Shown piece by piece: positions 22,164-33,069 of a stretch of 64,000 bases of DNA. Under the pieces are notes generated by a model. The model saw only the letters and a program-made list of their open reading frames with translations, had not been told where the DNA came from and did not search any database. The DNA is taken from contig JAGTTD010000010.1 in assembly GCA_018398585.1 (NCBI GenBank), forward strand, positions 5,287,501 to 5,351,500, given 5' to 3'. The position numbers and the translations under genes were made by a program. Numbering within the stretch: position 1 is the first letter of the stretch; every line of letters starts with the position of its first letter. This DNA is from Simmondsia chinensis. Its lineage: Eukaryota; Streptophyta; Magnoliopsida; Caryophyllales; Simmondsiaceae.

Positions 22164-22876
22164 TGTTGGTGCAAACTCTTCAAATCTCGCAAAACGGGTA
22201 ACCAAAAGATCTCAGGTGTCGAGGCCATGTGATCACTTTCCTTAAGACTTATTTCAGCATAGAAAATAGTATCGGGGATATAATGACAACCAAATATAAT
22301 GAATTGAAGATGCATAAGATGAGAGATCGAAGAGATGTAGAGAATGATGTTTTTGCAAGAACTTTCACAACACTTTAACCTTTTCTCAAAGTTCTTTCCA
22401 TCTTTCACATATAAAATCATGTCATCTTCAAAGAAGCAAGAGAGGGAAATATATATGTAAATGAGTGAAGAAAAATGTCTCAAAACACATCCCTATGAAC
22501 TGTCAAAAACTCGGGAAAAAATAGCGCGAGTAACAATCAAAACTGCCCTGTGTATCGACACACAGATCGACACTCACATTGCTGTAATTCTGTGGGTTGA
22601 AGTGAGTGTCGACAGTCACTTCAACACACACCTTACTGTAAGCCTGTGTGTCGACACACAGAGCCCTTCCCTTCGCTTCTGCAATACCCATGTGTCGACA
22701 CACGGGCTCTTTGTATCGACACACAGCTGCTTCTCTTTGGTTCTGTAAGGTTGTGTGTCAACACACGAGCCCTGTGTGTCGACACATACTCCAATCAAGA
22801 CAAATACACATCCAACAACTTTGGGACAAATCTCAAACACTTTATTGACAATACTTATTTTGAAAATATATCAACA
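22164..22876 (-). repeat. 3' LTR of the first Copia element
   Basis: Begins tgttggtgcaaactcttc and ends atatatcaaca. Between 22554 and 22795 it holds about eight copies of a palindromic word, the best being ctgtgtgtcgacacacag near 22644-22661. ORFs here are artefacts of this repeat. Differs from its partner mainly by transitions. Confidence 0.9.
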
Positions 22877-23713
22877 TTCCCCCACCATTTTAAAAATACA
22901 ATCATTCTTACATACAACATCTCAAATTAAAAGAGACCTTATTGTGCATTAATGAGGGTGTCTCTCGATTGAACCCCGAGCTAGTAAAGACACGTTTACA
23001 GTTAATCAGATCGCAAATGGTAGATTATGCTTTGAACCATACAACCCGTTTGACTAACCGAACACATCTACACGCACAAGGCGTACTCCCGTACACACCC
23101 TACAACTCTAAGATTGACAAATATGTAGCCTTGTATCTTGTACCCTTTGTGAGTGTTTCAAAGCCAAACCCTTAGTAAAAAATCACTCATTGAAGCGACC
23201 AAACTTCGCACTCACTAATTGGACCCCATTAATCATATCCCTGCGACGCGACATTTAGTAATAATATAAACTCGGATCCATTAAGAACATAAGCTCATCC
23301 TCTTAGAATCTTTGACACATGTTACCAAGCACATCACACACGGGATGGAAAATTCTCTTTTAGTGCTTGTAGTCACACGGATGACAAGTCTCTCTCATTG
23401 AACCCGCAGCCTAATGTAATACCAGGCATCGAGTTGAGGGCCTATCATAGGTGACTTATAATGACAGGTTTCAACCCCATCCCTTCACTAGTTTTCAGAA
23501 CCAAGTCTTTAGCATGCCTTTCATAAACGGATCTGGTAGATTCTGACTTGTTCTCACAAAGTCCATAGTGATGACACCTTCTCAAATAAGTTGTCTCATA
23601 ATACTATGTCTTACATCTATGTGTCTGGACTTTCCATTGTATACCTTACTGTACATCTTCGAAAGTGTAGCCTGACTATCACAGTGGATAGATATCGGTG
23701 AGATCAACTTTGC

Positions 23714-24133
23714 CTACAAAGGAATCTTATACACGAGATCCTTTAACCACTTGGCTTCTTTAGCCGCAGACGCAAGAGCTATAAACTCTGCCACCATCGT
23801 GGAATTAGATATGCACGTCTGTTTCTTGGAACTCCAAGCACCTCCACCAAGCAAGAACACCCATTCGCTTCCGGATGCATGGTATCCCACATCGGAGATC
23901 CAGGTGGCATCAGAGTACCCTTCCAAAATGGGAGGATACGCTGCATAAGAAATACCATAATCCATAATTTTCTTAAGGTACTTTAGTACTCGATATATTG
24001 CATGCCAATGTAGCTTACTTGGATTGCTAGTATATCTGCTTATCTTTTCAACGGCAAAGGCTATATCAGGCCTTGTGCTATTCATGATGTACATGAGACA
24101 TCCAATGGCTCGAGCATACTCTAATTGCGACAC
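23714..24133 (-). pseudogene. Copia RNase H domain
   Basis: 139 codons: EYARAIGCLMYIMNSTRPDI, then ILEGYSDATWISDVGYHASG, then CISNSTMVAEFIALASAAKE. It contains the YSDAD-type active-site region (here GYSDATW) and the conserved E in AEFIA. Would degrade the RNA strand during reverse transcription. Confidence 0.85.
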
Positions 24134-24319
24134 TTAGTTTCACACTTGGGTCCATTGGAGTGGATATCGGTGCATAAGCACCATTGTTGAATCTATTCAA
24201 CACGTTCTCAATGTAGTGGATTGTGTCAAGGATATTGCATCTCCATTCCTTACAATCCTTATACCGAGGATAACCTCAGCCTCACTCATGTCTTTCATAC
24301 CAAAGTTCATGGAGAGAAA

Positions 24320-25251
24320 CTATTTCATTTTTTCTACTTGTTTCTTATTAGTACCGAATATCAGCATGTCATCGACATACAAAAATATAATGATCCCTTT
24401 GCCATTATTGATCTTGTTATAGACACATTTATCTGATTCATTTATAATGAATCCATTGTTTAGAACAACTTGATCAAATTTATGATGCCATTGCTTTGGG
24501 GCTTTCTTTAGCCCATAAAAAGAAAGTATGAGTTTACATACTTTTCCCTCTTGTCCTAGAACAACAAATCCATTCGGTTGTTCCATATATACCTCCGCTT
24601 TTAGCTCACAATTTGGGAATGCCATTTTGACATCCATTTAGTGAATCACTAGCTTATAAATTGAGGCAAGAGCTATTAGAATTCTTATAGTCGATATTCT
24701 TGCCATGGACATACGTGTTAAAGTAGTCTAACCCATGTTTTTGGATAAACCCTTTCGTCACCAATCGGGTTTTGAACTTATAGTTCCATTGAGTTTCATC
24801 TTCTTTTTGAAGATTCTTTAACACCTGATAGGCTTATTACCTCATGGAAGATCCACAAATATCTAGGTATTAACCCATGATGGAATCCATCTCATCATTT
24901 ACAGCCTCTCGCCAAAAAAAGGCATCATGAGACCTCATAGCCTCATCAAACGTCATAGGATCTGCCTCCATGACACAAAAAAAATGGAATTATGGGGTCC
25001 ATATCATTACTTGAACCTTCAACCAGAAACGTGTAGAAGTCCGATCTGAAAGATTTCTCTTTTGTCGTTGTCATACTCCTTCTGAGTTCTAGTGCATTCT
25101 CAGAGACTTCTTTCCTCTCATGATGATCATCATCATATGACATTGGAATGTCATTCTCAACTGATACATAATCCCTTGGTTTAGGAATAGAGGTAAACCG
25201 ATTCTCATCAAAAATGGCATATCTCGATTCTATTATTGTATTAACAGTCAT
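24320..25251 (-). pseudogene. Copia reverse transcriptase, broken
   Basis: 24637-24320 carries MDVKMAFPNCELKAEVYMEQ, LSFYGLKKAPKQWHHKF and FLYVDDMLIFG, the last being the catalytic YVDD box, intact. The more N-terminal part of RT (24640-24940) is scattered over several frames, and 25251-24946 corresponds to the linker between integrase and RT. Not translatable as one protein. Confidence 0.85.
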
Positions 25252-25476
25252 TTGACTTAATTACATCGAACTGATATACTTTATTATGTGGCACATATCC
25301 AACAAATATACAATCAATGCCTCTCTCACCTAACTTTTTACGTTCAGAGACTTTAACCACTGCCCTACACCCCCACACTTTTAGATAGCCCAAATTTGGG
25401 GCTCGTTTGTTCTAATGTTCATACAGGGTTATTTTACTTTTCTTGTTTAGAACACGATTTAATATATGATAGGCCG

Positions 25477-26301
25477 TTAACATGGCCTCACCCAAAATCC
25501 ATCACTGAGACCGGAATAAGATAACATGGAATTCACCATCTCGGTTAGAGTCCGATTTTTCCGCTCAGCCATGCCTTTCTGTTGTGGCGTGTAAGGTGCT
25601 GTGACTTCATGCACTGTACCCATGGTTTCAAAATACTTATTCACCACCACGGTACGATCTAAGCCGTTTGAGGAAGGTCTCACAGAGTAGTTCAGTTTTC
25701 ACTTTATATGCCTTAAGCACCTTTACTGATTCATCTTTATGGTTGATTAGATACACATCGCAAAACTTAGAACAAACATCAATGAAAGTTACAAAGTATC
25801 TTTTCCTCCTATGGTCGGAGTACTTGTAAAGTCACATAAATCACTATGTACTAAGTCAAGTAAGTTCGTTTCTCTTTGAATTGATGGAAATGGTAACCTC
25901 ATTTGTTTTGTCAACATACACATTTTATATTTATCATCCACTTTATCAATATGTGGTATCAATGAAGAGTTAGCCATTTTATGCATCCTATGAAAGTTCA
26001 CATGCCCTAATCTTTGATGCCATAAAAATGAAGAGTTAAGCATGTAAACCGAACTAACTATTTTATTTTCAACGTTTAGTTTGAACATTCCATTACACAG
26101 GTATTCCTTACCAATAAAGACTCCCTTTGGACAAAACAAACTTGTCAGCCTCTTGAACCCAAACCTATTCAGTAGGCCACCAGACAGGAGGTTCTTCTTT
26201 ACATCCGGGGTGTAGCATACATCGGCTAACGTAAGGGTTTTCCTGGAAGTGAAAAGTAAGTCAACTTTTCCCTTACCCTCAACTGGTAACACTCGCTCCA
26301 T
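25477..26301 (-). pseudogene. Copia protease end and integrase, broken
   Basis: 26301-25789 contains the pre-integrase zinc region (FLWHQRLGHVNFHRMHKM..CML) and LLDLVHSDLCDF with the first integrase aspartate. 25683-25477 has the third catalytic block TAPYTPQQKGMAERKNRTL with its glutamate. The middle of the core is out of frame or deleted. Confidence 0.85.
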
Positions 26302-26499
26302 TGCCCATAAACGGCACAGTTCTGTTGTCTACGGGTTTAAAGTCCTTAAAGAACCCCTTGTCTTTATACACATGCTTCATGTACCCCTAGTCAACCCACC
26401 AAAAGTCATCACTCCCACTAGGTTGATCTTCGATATCATCTCCATGAATCTATCATTCGAATTTTTGGCGCGTTGATCAAGCCCCTTGCCTTTCTTATT

Positions 26500-27178
26500 C
26501 TTAAGGCGAAAACAATCCCTTCTTAGATGATTGGGCTTCTGACACTCCCAACAGACCGGTTTCGGCCTCTTGTTGTTTCATTTCTTTTGGTAGTGTCCAG
26601 TTCTCTTCTGTCCCTTATTTGATTGGCCTTCTTCTGTGACATTGATCTTTCCGACATTACCGGAGCGGTCTTTGTTGTCGTCTTGTAATCTATATCCTTC
26701 CTCAATACGCAAGTGGTTATCCAATTCTTCGATTGACATGTCTTCCTTCTTGTGTTTGAGACTTTTCTTAATGTCTATCCATGAGGGTGGAAGTTTGTCA
26801 ATCAAAGAGGTCACAACGATGGTGTCGTCCATAGTCGTGCTATGTTGTTTAAAGTTATTCAAAATTCTTTCAATTTCATGGAATTGCTCCATGATCGGAC
26901 GTTCATTAATCATCTTGCAATTATTAAATTGATTAACTAAAAAATTTCTTATTTGTGGCGTCCTTTTCCATGTAGCGTGCACCTAGAGTGTCCCATAATT
27001 CCTTTGCGGTAGGCACGTTGAAGTAGATGTCAAAGAGGGCATCGGTCATGCCATTCAAGATGTGCCTTCTACATATGTAATCGTCATTCTCCCACTTCAA
27101 TTGGGATCGTTGCTCGGCTAATATCTCCTCCTCCTCAGAAGTGGGTGCACGAAATGGTGTATTCAGAACATACACCAC
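26500..27178 (-). pseudogene. Copia gag with zinc knuckle
   Basis: 27178-26578 matches the UBN2-type Copia gag (LFDIYFNVPTAKELWDTL, FNNCKMINERPIMEQFHEIE, SLIDKLPPSWIDIKKSLKHK). Downstream in another frame is a complete CCHC knuckle, CWECQKPNHLRRDC (near 26525-26570). Gag packages the element RNA. Confidence 0.85.
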
Positions 27179-27330
27179 ATTTAGTGTCGTAATCAGGAAG
27201 TGTATCTTCCTCTGCCATCGGCGGAAATACTACCTTAAAAATGGTCCAACTTCACAAAATTGGTTGTCATTTCCCTCAGTGATGAAGCCATGTAAAATCT
27301 GTTCACAAATCAGAAAATAAGTCCTAAGAT

Positions 27331-28046
27331 TGTTGGTGCAAGCTCTTCAAATCTTGCAAAACGGGTAATCAAAAGATCTCAGGTGTTGAGGCTGTGTGAT
27401 CACTTTTCTTAACACTTATTTCAGCATCAGAAATAGTTTCGGGGATATAACGACAACCAAATATGTGTAGGAGGAGAGATAGAAGAGATGTAGAGAATGA
27501 TGTTTTTGCAAGAACTTTCACAACACTTTGCTTCAACCTTTTCTCAAAGTTCTTTCAATCTTTCTCATATGAAATTATGTCATCTTCAAAGAAGCAAAAG
27601 AGGGGAATATATATGTAAATGAGTGAAGAAAAAGGTCCCAAAACACATCCCTATGAACCGCCAAAAAAGGGAAAAAAATTGGGCGAATAACGGTCAAAAC
27701 TGCCCTATATGTCGAAGCTATGTGTCGACATATAGCTCGACACTCATATTACTCTAATTCTGTGTGTCGAAGAGAGTGTCGACACTCACTTCAATGCACA
27801 CCTTACTGTAAGCCTATGTGTCAACACATAAAATCCTTCCCTACGCTTCTGTAATACCTGTGTGTCGACACAAGGGTTCTTTGTGACGACACATAACTAC
27901 TTCTTTTCAGTTTTGTAGGATTGTGTGCCGAAACATGAGCCTTGTGTGTCGACACACACTCCAATCAAGACAAATACACATCAAACTACTTTGGGACAAA
28001 TCTCAAACAATTTATTAACAATATTTATTTTGAAAATACATCAACA
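27331..28046 (-). repeat. 5' LTR of the first Copia element
   Basis: Begins tgttggtgcaagctcttc and ends aatacatcaaca. Same palindrome-rich block (27710-27960) as the partner LTR but with more mutated copies, such as tgtgccgaaacatgag in place of tgtgtcaacacacgag. Confidence 0.9.
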
Positions 28047-28758
28047 TATGTTATCACTGCTATAGGAACAACTTTATAGTCATGCATTTTAACAACTTAT
28101 CGATTTTGGGGAAACAATTGTCAATCACTGTAATAATTCGTATCAAAGCATGAAGAAATTCAATCAGAGATCATTCACATCTTAATATCCGACGTTTTTT
28201 GAAATAAAAAATGACCCTATCCTTTTCAAAGTAATGAAAAAATCCTTAAGTTTTTTGTTTTATTAATAAAAGGCCATCTTTGGGGTGATGAGGTCATTTT
28301 GTGTAAGCAGAATTGACATAAACATTGCATTTTTGTTAATTGTAGAGTAAAATGACAAAAAATACACTATTAAACAAATTAAGTGAAATAAAATTTCTAC
28401 ATAAAACAATATCTCAAATTTCGTACGTATAAAGTAATAAATAAGGGTATTGAGAGGCACCTTTATCATTTTACAGTAACATTAGTAAAAAAACAGTTGC
28501 AATATCAACTCTATCGATGAAAAGGCATCTTCACATCGGAGAGGGACTTTTTATTGATATGACAAAAACTTAGGGGTATTTTTATTAATTCAGGAAAGGT
28601 TAGGGTTCTTTTTATTATTTTTAAAAACGTTAAGGTACTAAAATGTAAATATAACCCTTCAATTAATGTAGGATAAGGTTATTGTTGGACAAAAATGTTA
28701 ATACTAGAGCAACATTTTTGTATTGCTTCCTTATTCGTCCCTTGCACTAAGTGTTTAC
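28047..28758. other. AT-rich spacer, no gene
   Basis: Nothing coding. Short purine and poly-A/T stretches only. Confidence 0.4.
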
Positions 28759-30050
28759 TGTCAAGGAATCAATTTATCAAAAAGTTTAAGTTGATGGGTG
28801 AAAACTCAGGAATAGTTTTATACTCTAACATGCCCTCTCATTTAAATGCTCATTGAGCTTGAAGCGTGAATATTGCACATGCCCATCTGATATTTTGTGC
28901 TTGAATTATGTTATTATTGAAAGGTTGTTGTTCGGATTCAAACGTGTGACCTCTCGGTTAACAAGGCACTGATACCATGTCAAGTAATCAACTTATCCAA
29001 AAATTTAAGTTGATGGGTGAATGCCCATGAAAGATTTTATACTCTAACATGCCCCTTATGCTAATGTTCTTTGAGCTTGAAACATGGATATTGCACAGGC
29101 CCACCTCAATATCTTACACTTAAATTATTTTAATATTAAAAGCATGATGTTGAATTCGAACTTGTGACCTCTTGGTTAACAAGACTCTGATACCATGTCA
29201 AAGAATTAACTTGTCTAAAAACTTAAGCTGATGAGTGAATACCAAAATTGTTTTATACTCTAACATGCCCCCACGCTCATTGAGCTTGAAGCCTAGATAT
29301 TGTAGAGGCTCACCTCATACTTTATGCTTAAATTATGTTAATATTGAAAGGGGTTGTTAGGATTCGAACCTTGTGACCTGTTGGTTTATAAGACATTAAA
29401 TCTTAACCTGATGGGTAGGGATGGCAGTGGGGTGGGTAAAACCCGTTACACACGGGTTTCCGTCCCGTTTGGGGCGGGTACGGTTATATATGAGGCGGGT
29501 AACGGGTATATGTAGGGTACACTTGTCAATACCCGTCACGGGTATGGGGCGGGTATAGGTATAGGCTTGTACCCGCCCTATCCTGCCCCGTACCCGCCCT
29601 GTCCTGCCCCGTACCCGCATGTACTCGCATCGCCCCGCCCCGTGCCGGCATATAACCGCTTCGTAATCACGTATTGGAGTTACCCATTATGTTATTTTAT
29701 ATAAAATATTTCTTATGCAATTTATAAGTATGAATTTATAGTTATTATTAAATGGAAAATGAAAAGAATTTATGGGTAATAATTTGGTCATGGATAGGTA
29801 ACAAGGAGGGTACAAAGCAGGCAAGGGTGGGTACGGGTGAGTAGGGGAGGGTAATGGGTACCCGTTAGTACCCGTGGGTAATGGGGCGGGTACGGGTATG
29901 CACTTCATACCCGTGGCGGTTAATGAGGCGGGTACGGGTATAGGATTTGGGTGGTGGGTACGGGTATGGAGGAGGAGCCCCCCAAACCCACCCCCACCGC
30001 ATTGCCATCCCTACAGATGGGTGAGTACCCAAGAATGGTTTTATGCTCAC
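28759..30050 (-). mobile_element. tandem TRIM array: four LTRs and three internal domains
   Basis: Minus-strand repeats of 70-72 bp at 28759-28830, 28978-29049, 29196-29265 and about 29395-30050 (the last split by a MITE) alternate with internal parts of about 147 bp, giving a period near 219 bp. Each inner LTR edge abuts the primer site (atgataccatgtca on the plus strand, that is tggtatca on the minus strand), and each internal part contains the cgaa(c/t)-type box (ggattcgaacc at 29361). Such arrays arise by unequal recombination between LTRs. Confidence 0.75.
29416..30013. mobile_element. hAT-like MITE inside a TRIM LTR
   Basis: 598 bp, starting tagggatggcagtggggtgg and ending ccaccgcattgccatcccta, flanked by an 8-bp target-site duplication ctgatggg / cagatggg (one mismatch). 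The interior is full of gggtacggg and its complement. No coding capacity. Insertion splits the fourth TRIM LTR, so the MITE came after the array. Confidence 0.85.
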
Positions 30051-30185
30051 CGGCTAGAATTTGTTTTATCAATTATCGAAAAAGAAAATTTACTCCAAGT
30101 GGCATCATTGGTCAGACAATAGCATTTATTGTGCTGATAATAACCTCTTGAATATATTAACTAGTTCAATTAATTAGAAAAAGAA

Positions 30186-30212
30186 GGGGGGGGGGGGGGG
30201 GGGGGGGGGGGG
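30186..30212. repeat. 27-base poly-G run
   Basis: An uninterrupted run of G. Length may be affected by sequencing. Confidence 0.9.
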
Positions 30213-30788
30213 AACGTGTCCCACTCTTTGAACTAAAACATTCCGTCTCTCTTATTGGTGCTTCTTTTAATAATGTTTATCATATTTAGATCATGTTATT
30301 ATAGGATAATATTATTGTTAGAGCAAAATTGTTATTGTCAGAGCACGATCAAGAGTTTTCAAACAATTTTGTGGCTCTCATTATTTGTAAGTCACATCGT
30401 TGCTCCGATAATCATATTTTTTGGCATAAGAATAACAACTCCCTTATTGTATCCTTTCGAATATTTTTCCCAATCAAATTATCTTTCTGGGTAAAATTTG
30501 TAATTGGCGGATCATTGATATGGATTCGACTACCAGAAATCCAAATCATATGAATTGTACTAATATTATTTAAAATAGAAGAAAATATGAATTGTGCTAA
30601 CTAATTCCAACAGAATTAATACGTAAATAATTAATTTGTTTTATAACCAATTAAACCCAAGAGTTTTGCTGTCACGTTTCTACTATTAATCCTTAACATT
30701 AATCTAATTATAGTCAATGACTATTTATACATTAATAAGATTAGCATGCTCGATCCCATGGCTATTTTTATATCCTTTGATTCCGATC

Positions 30789-30795
30789 TATATAT
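30789..30795 (+). promoter_or_regulatory. probable TATA box of dirigent gene A
   Basis: tatatat lies 63 bp before the ATG at 30858, and the equivalent site is conserved in block B. Confidence 0.5.
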
Positions 30796-30857
30796 TTGTT
30801 TTCTTTAGCTTATTCATCTCACGACTTGATGTGATTAGAAAGAGACGGAGAGAGAGA

Positions 30858-31430
30858 ATGGAAAAGGTATATATAGTAATCTTGGCAATCGCCATGGCTC
30901 TAGCTTTGAGGCTAGACCAAAGCAATGCTGACGGGGCTGATGAATTATCGAAATGGGCCAAAAATGTCCATGCACAAAAAGAGAAGGTGACCCATATGAA
31001 GTTTTACTTTCACGACATATTGAGCGGTAAGAATCCAACAGCATTGCCTGTGGCACAGTCAAACATCACTCAGACATCACCAACCGTTTTTGGGCAAATC
31101 ACTATGATGGACGACCCACTAACAGTTGGGCCCAACCCAAATTCCAAATTAGTGGGACGATCTCAGGGTGTGTACGGATCTGCAGGTCAGAAGGAACTTA
31201 GCCTGATCATAGTGACGAGTTTTGTGTTTACAGAGGGAAAATACAATGGGAGTAGCCTTAGCGTGCTAAGCCACAACCCAGCTATGCACCCAACCCGAGA
31301 GCTTGCGATCGTAGGGGGAACTGGGTATTTTCGATTGGCACGTGGCGTTGCGTCTTTGAAGACTATTTCTTTGGATATGACAACCGGTGATGCCGTGGTG
31401 GAGTACAATATTGTGGTCTTTCATTACTAA
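30858..31430 (+). CDS. dirigent protein A
   Basis: 190 residues, single exon. Dirigent proteins are secreted beta-barrel proteins that steer stereoselective coupling of phenoxy radicals (lignans) or related cyclisations in the cell wall. I use the ATG at 30858 because MEKVYIVILAIAMALAL is a signal peptide, probably cleaved after SNA, and the same start is used in copy B; an in-frame ATG at 30717 would add 47 residues upstream of the TATA box. Conserved family blocks: FYFHDILSGKNPTA, MMDDPLTVGP, LVGRSQGVYG, GSSLSVLSHNP, ELAIVGGTGYFRLARGVA and VVEYNIVVFHY. Sequons: NIT (about 69) and NGSS. About 83 percent identical to copy B. The exact substrate cannot be read from sequence. Confidence 0.93.
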   Translation: MEKVYIVILAIAMALALRLDQSNADGADELSKWAKNVHAQKEKVTHMKFYFHDILSGKNPTALPVAQSNITQTSPTVFGQITMMDDPLTVGPNPNSKLVGRSQGVYGSAGQKELSLIIVTSFVFTEGKYNGSSLSVLSHNPAMHPTRELAIVGGTGYFRLARGVASLKTISLDMTTGDAVVEYNIVVFHY

Positions 31431-31609
31431 GTGTGTCGTTTTAACTAGATTGTCATGCATTAAGGTTTGTAATATGAGCATTATTAATAAGGTTTCTACT
31501 ATTTGAATCTCTTAGTCTTGTCGGATTTGTATCGTTAGGGTTGTTCACATCCCTTTTGATATGATTTTCTATATTTTGTCTCATTCTATACTCTAGTGCA
31601 TTTTGTTAA

Positions 31610-31704
31610 AAATGAACATACCCAGTGCCTCAAGGGCTCCCGTCTACACAAGGTCGGGGGGGGAGGGGTGCGGCGGCGGATGTACGCAGCCTTCCCCTTT
31701 CATG
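31610..31704 (-). mobile_element. 5'-truncated Au-tail SINE
   Basis: A 95-bp insert on the minus strand with a 14-bp target-site duplication (gtgcattttgttaa at 31596-31609 and 31705-31718). Contains the tail words gggagcccttgaggcactgg and ggctgcgtacatcc. Only the 3' part of the SINE is present. Confidence 0.8.
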
Positions 31705-31969
31705 GTGCATTTTGTTAAGATCATTCCAATTATAAAAAGGAAAGAAAAACAGTTAATTATAAAATTTGGATGTGAAACTAATTTGGGATGTTTTATTTTA
31801 ATATTGGAAGTTCAAATTTTGGCGTGGCCCTAAGGAATTATGACAGAAATTACAATATGTTTTGTTATTAATATGATCGTATGTACTGTATTTTGAAATG
31901 AGAAGAAAGCATGTTCAACATGTTATTTGTGAATATCCGCTTTATATTAGTGTATCTGATACGAGAAGC

Positions 31970-32337
31970 AAATATGAGCCACATACATGTTGTACCCACT
32001 GTGGATGTTGGGGCTGAAAAGAATTATTCAAATTCAATTTTCTAAAATTAACTAGTTTTAAATCATTGTCCATTTCCTTACTTTGTTACAAAGGGTTGTA
32101 GTTATTGTTTAGCTGAAACCATCCACATCTTGGTTAAAACTAACTCTTGCAACAAATATAAGCCACATATATGTTGTGCCCACTATGATATTGGGCTGTA
32201 AAAGGCTTATTCAAAATTCAATTTGCTAAAATTAACTACTTTTCAACCATCGTCAATTTTTTTACTTTGTTACGAGAGGTTGTAGTTAGTGTTTATCAGA
32301 AACCATCCATATCTTGGTTAAAACTAACTCTTAAGAT
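31970..32337. repeat. 184-bp tandem duplication in block A
   Basis: The two copies share gagccacatacatgttgt-like starts at 31976 and 32160 and gttaaaactaactctt ends. Block B has one copy. Confidence 0.75.
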
Positions 32338-32435
32338 ATTAGAAACATATGGCACAAAAATCTAGAAACACATTAGTTAAAGATTATTCATCTTCTTCAT
32401 ATAGCATTAAGCGTTGTATCATTTTGCTTAGTCTA

Positions 32436-32683
32436 CTCTCGCCTAAGAGGGGACCAACAAGCAAGTATTTGATCCCATTAGAACTCCAAAGTTAAACGTT
32501 TTTGGGTGAGAGTAACACTAAATTGGGTGACCTCCTGGGAATTCCCCGTGTTGCACCCCTCAAATTGGGGGTTCTCGGAAACAGCCTCTCTTCAAGGTAG
32601 CACCCTGAAGGGGAAAGGCTATTTACATCCATCCCACCTAGACCCTGCTTAGGTGGGAGCCCTTAGGGCATTAGAAATATTGC
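32436..32683 (+). mobile_element. second SINE with 5S-rRNA-like head and Au-type tail
   Basis: A 248-bp insert with a 14-bp target-site duplication (ttttgcttagtcta at 32422-32435 and 32684-32697). The head reads gatcccattagaactccaaa, then gttaaacgtttttgggtgag, then gacctcctgggaattccccg and tgttgcacccct, so it keeps the very 3' end of the 5S rRNA. It is more diverged than the copy at 8134. The tail again reads ggaaacagcctctcttc. Confidence 0.85.
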
Positions 32684-33069
32684 TTTTGCTTAGTCTATTA
32701 TCATTATTACATTACATTGAAAGTTTTGTATAGGGCTCGAGGTCCTTGTAACTTTGAAGTGCCATTCTTTATATATTCTTCTATTATTTACACTCACAAA
32801 GATATATATGATTTTTGTATTTACCTTCGTTCCTTTTCATACCATATTCTCTTTTTGGGTTAATGTTCAATGTCAATGTTAGAAATGTTATGAAATCCTT
32901 ATAGGGGCGAGTACGTGTACTATTTTCACTTGCCCCACCCCCATGGCCCACCAGAACTTGCCCATATCAACACTTAGCAATTTCAATTACTACAAAGAAC
33001 TCAGTACTTAACAAAAATGTAAAAAAATAAAAAAATTAAAATGACATTAAACAAAGTTATTAAAGTGAC

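Larger units (their letters stand above)
22164..28046 (-). mobile_element. Ty1-Copia retrotransposon with two LTRs, degenerate
   Basis: Direct LTRs of 713 bp (22164-22876) and 716 bp (27331-28046), each TGTTG..CAACA, bound a minus-strand gag-protease-integrase-RT-RNase H order, which is the Copia order. A polypurine tract (ggtgggggaa on the minus strand, 22877-22886) lies beside the 3' LTR. The expected methionine primer site next to the 5' LTR is not recognisable. Flanks (acacc and tatgt) do not match as a target-site duplication. The coding region is broken by numerous stops, so it is non-autonomous. Confidence 0.9.
30486..32905 (+). repeat. dirigent segmental duplication, block A
   Basis: Collinear with 45793-48018: upstream region (attgatatggattc and onwards), gene, 3' flank and an LTR-like segment. 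It differs by two SINE insertions (31610, 32436) and a 184-bp tandem duplication (about 31970-32337) absent from block B. Confidence 0.8.

Noticed and set aside
22461..22952. Cysteine/histidine-rich ORFs in the Copia LTR
   Set aside because: Produced by the TGTGTCGACACA palindromes in all frames; the region is LTR.
30717..30857. N-terminal extension of dirigent A
   Set aside because: It would start before the TATA box, is not shared in frame by copy B, and would bury the signal peptide.
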